The position numbers and the translations under genes are program-made. A stretch of DNA of 64,000 nt from assembly GCA_950097015.1 (NCBI GenBank), contig CATNEN010000024.1, positions 5,470,001 through 5,534,000 of the forward strand. Reading direction: 5' to 3'. Below the pieces are notes generated by a model. That model was not told the origin of the DNA, made no database searches, and worked only from the letters and a program-made list of their open reading frames with translations. The stretch comes from Macrostomum hystrix. Lineage: Eukaryota > Platyhelminthes > Macrostomidae. Shown here in pieces: positions 54,001-64,000 of the stretch (positions within the stretch are counted from its first letter, which is position 1; each line of letters opens with the position of its first letter).

Positions 54001-55543
54001 TTAGACCCGCAGCCAGCGAGGAGGCAATTCTGCCCATCCCGCTGACTCCTCGGTAACCCACACACAGAGGTGTGTACATCTGCCCTGACTTTCTCATCGT
54101 CAGGCAGTGCACACCCTCACTGTGCCTTGGATGTGTTGGCCCTCAAGGGCGTAAATTTCACGACAAGCCCCCATGCCTTCTCTTCGCGACTGCGCCTCAA
54201 ATAATTGTGACCTCGCCGCGGAATCGAGCTCAGGGACCTTAGAACCACTCATTCTCAACGAGAGATTTAAGCAACGATGATTTTGATAGACAGACGTATT
54301 AGGCGGTGTTTTCGGGAGAGCAATGAATTTAAGGCCAAAACAGAGAATATTGAAAATACGCATGGCACGGAGCAGGAATTTAGAACCATAATCCAACGCG
54401 AACCCCCTGAGCAGTGCTGAGGTTCAACAGGATCCCGATGTGGGGCTGTGTCATAGTGGCGTACGCTGTTGGCATCGCCTGCTCTGTGCTAGTCAAGCTG
54501 TGGCTGGTACCTTGGCAGAGGAGACGCATTGTCCGTGAGTATTAGTAATTATTTAATAAGTTACACGTTACACTAAGTTAATAAAACTTAACTTCCACCT
54601 TCTACGTTCGACAAGGCGACCTGCAAGAGCGTGCCAGGACTCGGCTACAACGCCGCAGACGATCCCTGTCTCGAGCTTCGAGCAGTGCCCCCCGTCTACC
54701 AGTCAAGATCTTTGAGGAGGCTGATGCTGACACCCTGCAAGAAGGTGCTGAAGTTTCCGAAAACCTCCTCGATGAAAATCCAACAACAGACACCGACTCT
54801 GGGCCTGCCCCGGCCGTCTCCGTCATCAAAGACAGGCCGGAGCAATCCAGCATCTTCGCGTGGCTGCAGATCCTGACGGCCGTGTTCGGCTCATTCGCCC
54901 ATGGAGGTAACGATGTCAGCAACGCCATCGGTCCGTTAATTGGCATTTGGATGGTTGCCACCACTGGCGAAGTCGGCAGTAAGGCGATGACGCCGGTGCA
55001 CATCCTGCTATTCGGTGGGGCCGGCATCAGCATCGGCTTGTGGGTGTGGGGTCGCCGGGTTATCCAGACACTCGGCGAGGATCTCACGACCATCACGCCT
55101 TCCAGGTGCGCATCACGCTATCTCTCACTGAGATGGTCTAGATGTTTTTATCTTTATTAACTAAAATAACAAATAACGTGTCTGTTTATCTACTCCTCAA
55201 AAGCGTTCGAAAAAAAGTTACGAGTACATTTGAACATTGCCCCAGTACATTCCGAAGCTGACACTCAGCTATTTCATTCTTCTGAAATCCGACTCACTGC
55301 AGCGGCTTCTGCATCGAGCTTGGCGCCGCCATCGCCGTACTGCTGGCTTCAAACATTGGCATCCCGATCAGCACCACCCACTGCAAGGTTGGCAGCGTGG
55401 TCCTAGTTGGTTTCTTCCGTAATCGAGACAACGTACGCTGGTCGATATTTCGCAACATCCTAATCGCCTGGCTTGTCACCCTACCTGTTAGCGCCGCCAT
55501 CAGTGGCGCTGTCATGGCTGCGCTGCGCGCCGCTGCTCTGTGA
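51016..55543 (+). CDS. SLC20-type sodium-phosphate symporter (PiT), six exons
   Basis: Exons 51016-51493, 53619-53708, 53744-53918, 54422-54534, 54616-55105 and 55303-55543 join in frame to about 528 aa. Both PiT signatures are present: [15 protein letters not shown] near residue 29 and [14 protein letters not shown] near residue 382. Other family blocks are [10 protein letters not shown] after exon 1 and [17 protein letters not shown] near the C-terminus. Family members are plasma-membrane sodium-coupled phosphate importers with an inverted duplicated fold. The intracellular loop (exon 5 start, Arg/Ser-rich) is shorter than in human PiT1/2 (about 650-680 aa). Intron 2 would be only 35 bp; exon 3-4 borders are the least certain. 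Intron 1 carries two arrays and intron 3 a SINE. AATAAA at 55784 is a candidate poly-A signal. Confidence 0.92.
51494..52170. repeat. 18-bp array of donor-like units in SLC20 intron 1
   Basis: Units GGGTTCATTGGTGAGCTG repeat tandemly, later mixed with a longer unit containing GGGACGAAACTGGGGCTC. Each unit reproduces the end of exon 1 plus its donor (CTCATTG|GTAAGCTG), with GTGAGC in place of GTAAGC. Confidence 0.95.
52171..53154. other. Middle of SLC20 intron 1
   Basis: No exon or repeat recognised. Confidence 0.45.
53155..53575. repeat. 22-bp minisatellite in SLC20 intron 1
   Basis: About 19 units of GAGTCCTGAGTTAGAATCTA plus AT, with an ATGAGT/ATGTGT alternation. It ends about 40 bp before the exon 2 acceptor. 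Confidence 0.95.
53965..54270 (-). mobile_element. tRNA-Leu-like SINE, family B (second copy)
   Basis: Matches 30640-30990 in the same orientation (for example CCGCAGCCAGCGAGGAGGC, GCCCTCAAGGGCGTAAAT). It lies antisense in intron 3 of the SLC20 gene. Confidence 0.8.
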
Positions 55544-57284
55544 CGTCGCTCTTATGAGCTATACAAATTTGTTGTTTTAACTAATTTTAACTTCATAATC
55601 ATTTCAAACGTGCAGAAAATTCTGTCAAAGAGACTAGCAAACTATGATCCATGTCCGAGAGCTCTAGCCATGTTAAGACTTTTTTCAGTGTGCGATATAA
55701 GCGGTTTCATTTATTAGAATGTCAGGTTTGATTATGGCTATCATATTGATTGGTTAAATAGACTGTGACCTGATCAAATCATGAATAAAAATTCTAGCAC
55801 TTTGAGCTAGGAAACCCGCATTATAAAAGTAAGTATTTTAGAGATTTTTTTAATGAAATTTAAGCGGTATGTATGTAAATGCGCAATTTTCAAGAAAAAC
55901 AGTCAAATTTGATCGATTAAAATTCGCTTTTATTTCGGCTTTCTAATTGCCAAACTGTTGATACTTAATCATTTAAAAACAAAAAAAATAATTTTGTGAC
56001 GAAAAGGGTTAGATTTATATGTGCCCCCAAAAATACAATATCCGTAAGTAGCTATTAATATATATCGAAGTTGCAAATATTTCATTAAAAAACATTACAT
56101 TACCATAGAAAATCGTTATAAAATGTAATATGTAATTTCTATACAATCAATAAATTACTTATTAAATGAGGTACCTTTTTGTTACGCAAACTATTTTCTG
56201 TTCGTTTTGAACACTAAATTATAAAACATACTCCACACTAGTTTTTATTGTGTTTTAATAACCGTAGCGGTAAGCAAAACTCCTGGAAAAGCTACCGCTA
56301 GTTTGAAACGTAAAACGAATGACATTTTTCTTGATTCCATTCTTCGTAACAAAGCTTATTGTTAGGCAAGCTAATTTTGTGTAACCAGTAAAAATAAAAT
56401 ATGTTTTCATGCTTTTGACTTTATTTATATAATTCCCATAAACAAAAAATATCTTTAAGATCATTTGTGTGATTATTAAGCAATTAGATGTTGCTGATTT
56501 GGTATTGATATATTTATTAGTCGAATCACGTTTGACGGTTTGTCCATACTTAATATGTCAAATTTGACATAAAATTGACAGTTTAGACATTTAGACATTT
56601 TAGAAAGCTAGCTAAAAGTAAAAAAACTATTTTAGTTTTTTATCTAGGCCTAGTGAGTATTGGTACCAAATACTGCTTTTAAGTTGTGATCGGTATGACA
56701 GTTACAATAAATATTATGGTTATTTAAATCTTGGTTAGACCTATTATTACCAAGTCCCTACTTGGTAAATAGACAAGTTATTGAGTATTGAGTAATAATG
56801 GTAGATATTTTGCTGTACTTAGCATTTTGAACATGAGATATTGTTTACTAATTTTCGTTCTAATTTGATTTATGTAGCAATAGCTCTTTTGTGAGTGTCC
56901 AAAAAGGTTTTTAATTGTTAGAATATGAACAAATGACCAAAATATTTACAGTCTAGAATTATGCGCATTTGGCCAAAATGTTAAAATTAAAGCTCTAATG
57001 ACTATATTATTTTTTTAACTGCATAAAATGTGTCAATATATGTTTATTAGCCAATGGCTTTGTATTTAGCTTAGCTAGCTATGTAGGCCTATAATGCACT
57101 GATTGAGGCACTAATGCACTATTTGTTAGATACATAAACTAAAATCTTACATTATAATAATCTTTAGGAATGCATTTTTGATTGCTAAAAAGGTGTAAAA
57201 AAGTTTAACATTTGTATGTATTGAAGAATCACAATGCTTACTATGTGCATATATGCCCCTTTGTTTGGTCACTTCCATTTTCAG
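55544..57284. other. AT-rich spacer between SLC20 and NEK genes
   Basis: About 1.7 kb with no recognised exon, RNA or array. Confidence 0.45.
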
Positions 57285-57305
57285 TCGGCAAGCTTGGTCA
57301 GGCAA

Positions 57306-60300
57306 ATGTCGCAGAATTACCAGGTCCTGGGAATTATCGACCGCGGCAGGCCTGGTGTTGTCATCTATAAAGTGGTGGACAATGCTCAGTCCAGGTAAAA
57401 TATTCTATTAAGACAGCTTGATCCAGGATTCCAAAACTTATTGGCGTTGCCACGATATTTCAACATCTGGGAAACTTCACTGATATTGACTTAGCTCCAT
57501 TGTCTCATCTCTCCACCATATTCTCAACTCTCCACCGTCTCATCTCTCCACCGTCTTATCTCTCCACCGTCTCATCTCTCCACCGTCTCATCTCTCCACT
57601 GTCTTCTCATCTCTCCACTGTCTCATCTCTCCACCGTCTCATCTCTCCACCTTCTCATCTCTCCACTGTCTTCTTATCTCTCCACTGTCTCATCTCTCCA
57701 CTGTCTTCTTATCTCTCCACTGTCTCATCTCTCCACTGTCTTCTCATCTCTCCACCGTCTCATCTCTCCACAGTCTCATCTCTCCACAGTCTCATCTCTC
57801 CACAGTCTCATCTCTCCACAGTCTCATCTCTCCACAGTCTCATCTCTCCACAGTCTCATCTCTCCACCGTCTCATCTCTCCACTGTCTCATCTCTCCACT
57901 GTCTTCTCATCTCTCCACTGTCTCATCTCTCCACCGTCTCATCTCTCCACTGTCTCATATCTCCACTGTCTTCTCATCTCTCCACTGTCTCATCTCTCAA
58001 CCGTCTCATCTCTCCACCGTCTCATCTATCCACCGTCTCATCTCTCCACCGTCTTATCTCTCCACTGTCTTCTCATCTCTCCACCGTCTCTTCTCTCCAC
58101 CGTCTCATCTTTCAACCGTCTCATCTCTCCACCGTCTCATCTCTCCACTGTCTTCTCATCTCTCCACCGTCTCTTCTCTCCACCGTCTCATCTCTCCACT
58201 GTCTCATCTCTCCACTGTCTTCTCATCTCTCCACCGTATCTTCTCTCCACCGTATCATCTCTCCACCGTCTCTTCTCTCCACCGTCTCTTCTCTCCACCG
58301 TCTCATCTCTCAACCGTCTCATCTCTCCACCGTCTCATCTCTCCACTGTCTTCTCATCTCTCCACCGTATCTTCTCTCCACCGTATCTTCTCTCCACTGT
58401 CTCATCTCTCCACTGTCTTCTCATCTCTCCACTGTCTTCTCATCTCTCCACCGTATCTTCTCTCCACCGTATCTTCTCTCCACCGTATCTTCTCTCCACC
58501 GTCTCATCTCTCCACCGTCTTATCTCTCCACCGTATCTTCTCTCCACCGTCTCATCCCTCCCCTATCTCATCTCAAAGAGGAGAAGAGGGGATCCTATGC
58601 CTAGATCCGACACTGTAATTTACAGTAGCGCAGTATTTACTGCTTTAAAAGTCAGCAGAAATGCCACTGCTGTTACCGTTTCAATGATTTGAGAGAAAAA
58701 CTGAAAAACTGGAAAAACTTCCAGAATATTCGCCATGAAGAAGGTCTGCTTAGACAGCGAAGATGAGAGCCGCAGTCGATCGTTTGTTGAACGGGAGGCC
58801 AAACTGCTGAGAAGTCTGTCCTGCTCTCATCTGGTCTGGTGCTATGCGGCTTTCACTAACGAGGACTGCACCACGTACTCCATTGTCACTGTGCGTGCCA
58901 CTGCTGCTATCTGCTTTTGCTGGCCCTAATTAGCTGTTGACTGTATTTTGTTATTGTCCATAAGCAGCTGTCCTATAAACAGCTGTCATCCTTCTCTTTT
59001 CTGGTCCTTCAATTAGCTCTTAACAGCACTTTATTATGGTCCTTTAATTACCTGTTAAAAGTATTTTTCTATGGTCCTTCAACCGGCTATTATCCTTCTC
59101 TATTATGGTCCTTCAATCGGCTATTGTACTTCTCTATTCTGGTCCTTCAATCGGCAGTTATCCTTCTCTATTCTGGTCCTTCAATCGGCTGTTATCCTTC
59201 TCTATTCTGGTCCTTCAATCGGCTATTATCCTTCTCTATTCTGGTCCTTCAATCGCTATTATCCTTCTCGATTCTGGTCCTTCAATCGGCTATTATCCTT
59301 CTCTATTCTGGTCCTTCAATCGGCTATTATCCTTCTCTATTCTGGTCCTTCAATCGGCTGTTATCCTTCTCTATTCTGGTCCTTCAATCGGCTATTATCC
59401 TTCTCTATTCTGGTCCTTCAATCGGCTGTTATCCTTATCTATTCTGGTCCTTCAATCGGCTGTTATCCTTCTCTATTCTGGTCCTTTAATCGGCTGTTAT
59501 CCTTCTCTATTCTGGTCCTTCAATCGGCTGTTATCCTTCTCTATTCTGGCCCATCAGTGTTTAGTTAGTTGGATAAGGCAAATAAAATGCGCCTGATTGC
59601 ATAAAGGGTTAAATTAACTGTATTTCAGGACTACTGCGAAGGCGGAAACTTAGCGAAGCACATTGCCTGCAAAAAGATGGTGTGTTGACTGCCTTGCTAA
59701 TTAATATAATACAAACCGAAGGCATTCAGTGCTAACGTTTCTTCCGTTTTCTTTCAAGGCAAATGAAAGCTTTGACGAGGATGAGATCATGCATGTGAGC
59801 CAGCATGAGATTTGTTTCTTGGACATAATTGTCTGTATCAACCAATACTTATTAACTAATTGATCAACTATTGCTATTCTATTTCAGTGGTTCGTGCAAG
59901 TCACACTGGGCTTGAATTACCTGCATAACAAGAGAATTCTGCACAGGTGTGTGTTGCCCAACTATAAATAACTTTGTATTGGCTGTCAGTCTCTTAGATA
60001 TGTTGTTCTTCAATCTACCCTGACTTCCTCCACTGGTCCTTCAATCTACCCCGACTTCCTTCACCGGTCCTTCAATCTACCCTGACTTCCTCCACTGGTC
60101 CTTCAATCTACCCCGACTTCCTTCACTGGTCCTTCAATCTACCCCGACTTCCTCCACTGGTCCTTCAATCTACCCCGACTTCCTCCACTGGTCCTTCAAT
60201 CTACCCCGACTTCCTCCACTGGTCCTTCAATCTACCCTGACTTCCTCCACTGGTCCTTCAATCTACCCCGACTTCCTCCACTGGTCCTTCTATCTACCCC

Positions 60301-63057
60301 GACTTCCTCCACTGGTCCTTCAATCTACCCCGACTTCCTCCACTGGTCCTTCAATCTACCCCGACTTCCTCCACTGGTCCTTCAATCTACCCCGACTTTC
60401 TTCACTGGTCCTTCTATTGTAACCCTACTTCCTCCATTGGTCCTTTAATGAACTATCATTTCCACCAATGGTCCTTCAATCTACTACGAGCGTATAACTT
60501 ACCCACAGGTCCTTCAATCTACTATCACTTTATCCAATGGTCCTTCAATCTACTATAACTTTATCCACTGGTCCTTCAATCTACTATAACTTACTCCACT
60601 AGTTCTTCAATCTACTATAACTTCCTCCACTGGTCCTTCAATCTACTATCACTTCCTCCACTGGTCCTTCAATCTACTATCACTTTATCCAATGGTCCTT
60701 CAATCTACTATTACTTTATCCACTGGTCCTTCAATCTACTATAACTTACTCCACTAGTCCTTCAATCTACTATAACTTACTCCACTAGTCCTTCAATCTA
60801 CTATAACTTACTCCACTGGTCCTTCAATCTACTATCACTTCCTCCACTAGTCCTTCAATCTACCCTGACTTCCTCCACTGGTCCTCCAAATCTTAAATTC
60901 TAAAATTTAAATGGTGAGCGTCCCTGGGACATTTCAATCTTACTCGTGTCCTCGTACCTATTTACAAATTAAAAGTGGTCTAATCCCAATTTGAATGTCT
61001 TTAGAGATCTGCGTCCAAGCAATGTGAATTTGACGAATCGAAATGTTGCCAAGCTATGCGATTTTGGATTTTCAAAATGCATCGACAACTTTCTGGACCT
61101 CATTAACGGCGTTGTCGGCTCCCCATTCTATCAGTCGCCAGAGGCATGCAACTTTGAGTTGTACACTTCAAAATGCGATGTCTGGGTGAGTCTCACACAT
61201 GTTGAGTTGTACGTACTTTCGGGATGTATAGAATTATGGATTACAGGGATGAGAGATTCCCTCTGCTTATCAGGCATTATAGAATCCCTCTGCTTATCAG
61301 GGATTATAGAATCCCTCAGCTTATCAGGGATTATAGAATCCCTCAGATTATCAGGGATTATAGAATCCCTCAGCTTATCAGGGATTATAGAATCCCTCAG
61401 CTTATCAGGGATTATAGAATCCCTCAGCTTATCAGGGATTATAGAATCCCTCAGCTTATCAGGGATTATTTATATGTTTTAATTGGCAAACTAAGATTAT
61501 ACTCATGGAGTAGGGCTTCTAAATTCACTGCCCAATAGTCTAGATTTTAAATCCCACCCTAATGAGTATTATTGTTTTCGAAATTCTACTGATACTTTAG
61601 AAATATTCTATATATATAATATTGAAAGAAAAAACTAACTTATTCAAATGCCCCAACATCTCCGCGCCAGTCCCTCGGCTGCCTGCTGTACGAGCTGGCC
61701 TGTCTGCGCCCGGCCTTCTACCTGGAGTCCGGGGCCCGCACCGTCCTGGATCAGGTTCGTCGGGGCAGCTTCTCCAAGCTGGATCGACGCTCTCTGGGCC
61801 TGTCATCGGCGCTGACCAGCCTGACTGAAGACCTGCTGCAGGTTGGTTGAGTGAGGCATTTGTTGGAATTCCCGCCGCATCAGCGCGGATCTATTTTTAG
61901 ATTTTTATAACGGGAATCCCATATGAACGGGAATTCGTTCTTGTTTTCTACGAGTAGAAAATAAAATAAAATGCGTTAAAACTGATTTCCTTTTAAGTTT
62001 CATTTCCTGTGGAATACCATGGATTTTCCGTGGGATTCCCATCATGGATTTTCCATGGGATTCCCATCATGGATTTCCGGTAGATTCCTGTCATGGATTT
62101 TATTTTTAGTGGAATTCACTTCACAGATTTTCAGTTAGATTCGAATAATGGATTACCTGTGGGATTACCGACACGTGGAACTCAAAGGCGTTACTTCGGG
62201 ATTACCTTTAACGGAAACTTTAGAGAAGATTTTTCTCGTAAAAAAAGAGAAATAAAAAAATAATATATATGACAAATAAAAGACAAAGACGACACCAGAA
62301 AAGTGCACTTTAACATTTCAACCACGCCTGATACTCAGGTGTCCTGGGAGCAGCGGCCGTCCTGCCGGCGGCTGCTGCAGAGCGGGCTGGTCAGGCGCCA
62401 CCTGGCCCAGTTTCGCAGCCTGGCCGAGGAGAACGCCGAGGAGCGTGGCGCCAGTCGGGCTAGCGGTGGTCGGGGCGGCTCCGCCTCGCCGTCCGAGTCG
62501 CCTCAGCACCGCGGCGGCCGCGGCGGTGGCATCACGGAGCGGCCAATGTCGCGAATGTCGCGCATCCAGACGCCCCGGCCGAGGCCGCGCTGGTCGGCGG
62601 CTGCGGCTGGATCGAACGCGACAGGTGGCGGCTCCGCGGCTCCCGAGGAAACCGACGATCTTGAAGACCTCATCGACATGCGCGACAACGGCAGCAGCTC
62701 CGAGGACTCTGACACCGACACCGACGAGGATGTTGATGTCGGCGTGGACAGATCCAGCGGTCGAGGACGCGATCATCGCGGGCGTCGCTATGACGACAAC
62801 GTGGACGTCGACGAAGAGGACGAGAGCACCAGCAGCGACGAGGAGGAGTGCGCGGACACCGAGGACTGGGCTCTGGTGCTGGAGGAGGCCAGGCGGGCGG
62901 TTGAAGACGGCCAGACCGCCGCCGCCGCGGCCGCAGTCAGCGCTCCGGTGGGCTGCTACGACCCCGAGGCCGACTGTCTGTTTGACGCCTTCGGTATCGA
63001 CGGCAGCTGCGTTGACAAGGCTGGCAGGCACGTGTGCGCTGACTACCTCAAGAGCAT
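57306..63057 (+). CDS. NIMA-related (NEK) protein kinase
   Basis: Exons 57306-57394, 58725-58890, 59629-59679, 59759-59794, 59888-59946, 61005-61185, 61671-61841 and 62339-63057 keep frame, giving at least 490 aa. Kinase domain (residues 1 to about 260): VLGIIDRGRPGVVIYKV (glycine loop with Asp in place of the first Gly), FAMKKVCLD (Lys), EREAKLL (Glu), DYCEGGNLAKHI, MHWFVQVTLGLNYLH, LHRDLRPSN, CDFGFSK and GSPFYQSPE. The WF.Q...L.YLH and ILHRD pattern fits NEK1/3/4/5-type kinases, Ser/Thr kinases of cilia and cell cycle. HRDLRP has Arg for the usual catalytic-loop Lys. The C-terminal part is Ser/Gly-rich, then acidic. Exon 8 ends at AT|GTGAGT, where the same bases read as a TGA stop. An acceptor TTTTCAG lies 21 nt before ATG. 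Confidence 0.88.
57500..58570. repeat. 16-bp pyrimidine-rich satellite in NEK intron 1
   Basis: About 65 units of TCTCATCTCTCCACCG with TCTTCTCATC length variants. The gene strand is almost purely pyrimidine plus A for about 1.07 kb. Confidence 0.95.
59080..59560. repeat. 34-bp minisatellite in NEK intron 2
   Basis: About 14 units of 34 bp with core TTCTGGTCCTTCAATCGGCT. It shares CTGGTCCTTCAATC with the array in intron 5. Confidence 0.95.
60010..60890. repeat. 31-bp minisatellite in NEK intron 5
   Basis: About 28 units with core CCACTGGTCCTTCAATCTAC. The first half ends in CCCCGACTTCCT and the second half in TATAACTTACT variants. Confidence 0.95.
61225..61470. repeat. 27-bp minisatellite in NEK intron 6
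   Basis: About nine units with core CTTATCAGGGATTATAGAAT. It starts some 40 bp after the exon 6 donor. Confidence 0.95.
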
Positions 63058-63779
63058 GTGAGTGAACACATCGATTCCATATCACATTTCGCATTCTAGC
63101 CTCGAGCTATGAGCTCAAGTCAAAAATATTTCCCATGAGAAAAGACAATTAATTCACTTGGTGCTAAAGACAATATTAAAAATAGACAATATTTCACGAA
63201 AACTCCATTCTCATAGACTATTCCACTTTGCTTCACCGATACCAATTGACCCCTTTTAGATTCGACAAGGGCAGCCGAAAGGGCTAAATAACACTAGGCG
63301 CGACGTTTCTACGAATTCAGTTGAACAGAACAGACAGCTTGTTTCACAGCTTTAAATGCCTTTTTATTCATCTGAAGTCTGTACAATCGTTAGTTAATCA
63401 TATGAATATTGCATAGTGCCTGTCACTTAAACTATGGATGTTTCGCTCTAGAATGTCCGCGTTTTTTGTTACAAAAAATATTGCCTTTTTCATCATCTCT
63501 TTTTCTCTCCTGCTCCGTGGCTTACTACTTGCAGTAGAATGGCAGTGCCTATGGTCTATGGGAGCCGGACAATTTAACTGTTTGTCAGTCCGCATTGAAA
63601 ATTTTTTTGCCTTAATTCTTATTTGGCTCTATGCACTTTCGCTTATAATCTTACCTGTAGGATATCGATGTCATGTACTTGGTAATCATTTTGACTTATA
63701 TTTGACTTAACTAGCTGTTTATTGCATATGAAGTATTTTCTATAGGAAGACTCTTAATTTCAAACATTCCTTTACTTTT
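63058..63779. other. Region 3' of NEK exon 8
   Basis: Either an intron or the 3' UTR and spacer of the kinase gene. One short hydrophobic plus-strand ORF (63438-63710) has no recognised family. Confidence 0.4.
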
Positions 63780-64000
63780 TAGACAACCACCTCACTCCCC
63801 GCCTTTTAGACACCCATCGCACTCCCTGTTTATTTTTAGAAATTCACACCTCACTCCCTCTTTTTGGCCAGCTATCCCCTGCCTTTTTAGACAGCCACCC
63901 TCTCCCTGTCTTTTTAGACAGCCACCCTCTCCGTGTCTTTTTAGACAGCCACCCCACTCCCCGTCTTTTTAGACAGCCACCCTCTCCCTGTCTTTTTAGA
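63780..64000. repeat. About 27-bp array reaching the window edge
   Basis: Units ACAGCCACCCTCTCCCTGTC followed by TTTTTAG. Every unit ends in a good pyrimidine-tract AG acceptor. The array continues past the window. Confidence 0.9.

Noticed and set aside
57500-58618. 372-codon Ser/Leu/His-rich frame
   Set aside because: A 16-bp array inside NEK intron 1, bounded by good splice sites.

Overview
The window is nuclear DNA of an animal. Its protein genes are split by many GT-AG introns and include animal-type families: hamartin/TSC1, an SLC20 phosphate transporter, a NIMA-related kinase, a membrane RING-CH ligase, a LicD/fukutin-like protein and a C2H2 zinc-finger protein. GC-rich exons lie in AT-rich, extremely repeat-laden introns and spacers. 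Most of these genes have a splice-acceptor-like site 16-28 nt upstream of the start codon, as expected under spliced-leader trans-splicing. Together with the tandem-repeat load and the SINE, Crypton, Tc1/mariner and Helitron content, this suggests a free-living flatworm-like or other marine spiralian invertebrate. The species call is inference only.

Layout: 0.3-2.6 kb, two minisatellites. 2.8-4.8 kb, a two-exon zinc-finger gene (minus). 6.2-8.5 kb, a three-level nest: an inverted-repeat element holding a Helitron holding a hAT-type MITE. 8.8-17.7 kb, a roughly 9-kb transposon with long inverted ends, broken by a LINE fragment in its left end; it carries a decayed spliced gene with Ulp1-like protease and PHD finger, and two huge satellites in an intron. 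18.6-24.0 kb, TSC1 (plus; seven coding exons that keep frame, about 980 aa). 24.7-28.2 kb, satellite-rich spacer. 28.6-31.0 kb, two SINEs around a tRNA-Pro gene. 31.6-43.1 kb, a transposon cluster: a transposase fragment, a broken and an intact Crypton-type tyrosine recombinase, a mariner, a Tc1 element and several hairpin or TIR elements. The motif CCATAGA/TCTATGG is strikingly over-represented there. 43.6-44.6 kb, LicD-like gene (plus). 45.1-46.0 kb, a broken recombinase-like pseudogene. 46.9-48.3 kb, RING-CH gene (minus). 48.7-50.3 kb, a 22-bp satellite. 50.8-55.5 kb, SLC20 gene with a TATA promoter (six exons, about 528 aa). 57.3-63.1 kb, a NEK kinase (plus) whose introns carry four large arrays; a further array reaches the window edge.

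The host genes are unrelated housekeeping or signalling genes with no operon-like logic. Recurrent themes are intronic minisatellites whose units contain splice-site sequence (clearest in SLC20 intron 1), nested transposons, and one short motif shared by otherwise unrelated mobile elements.
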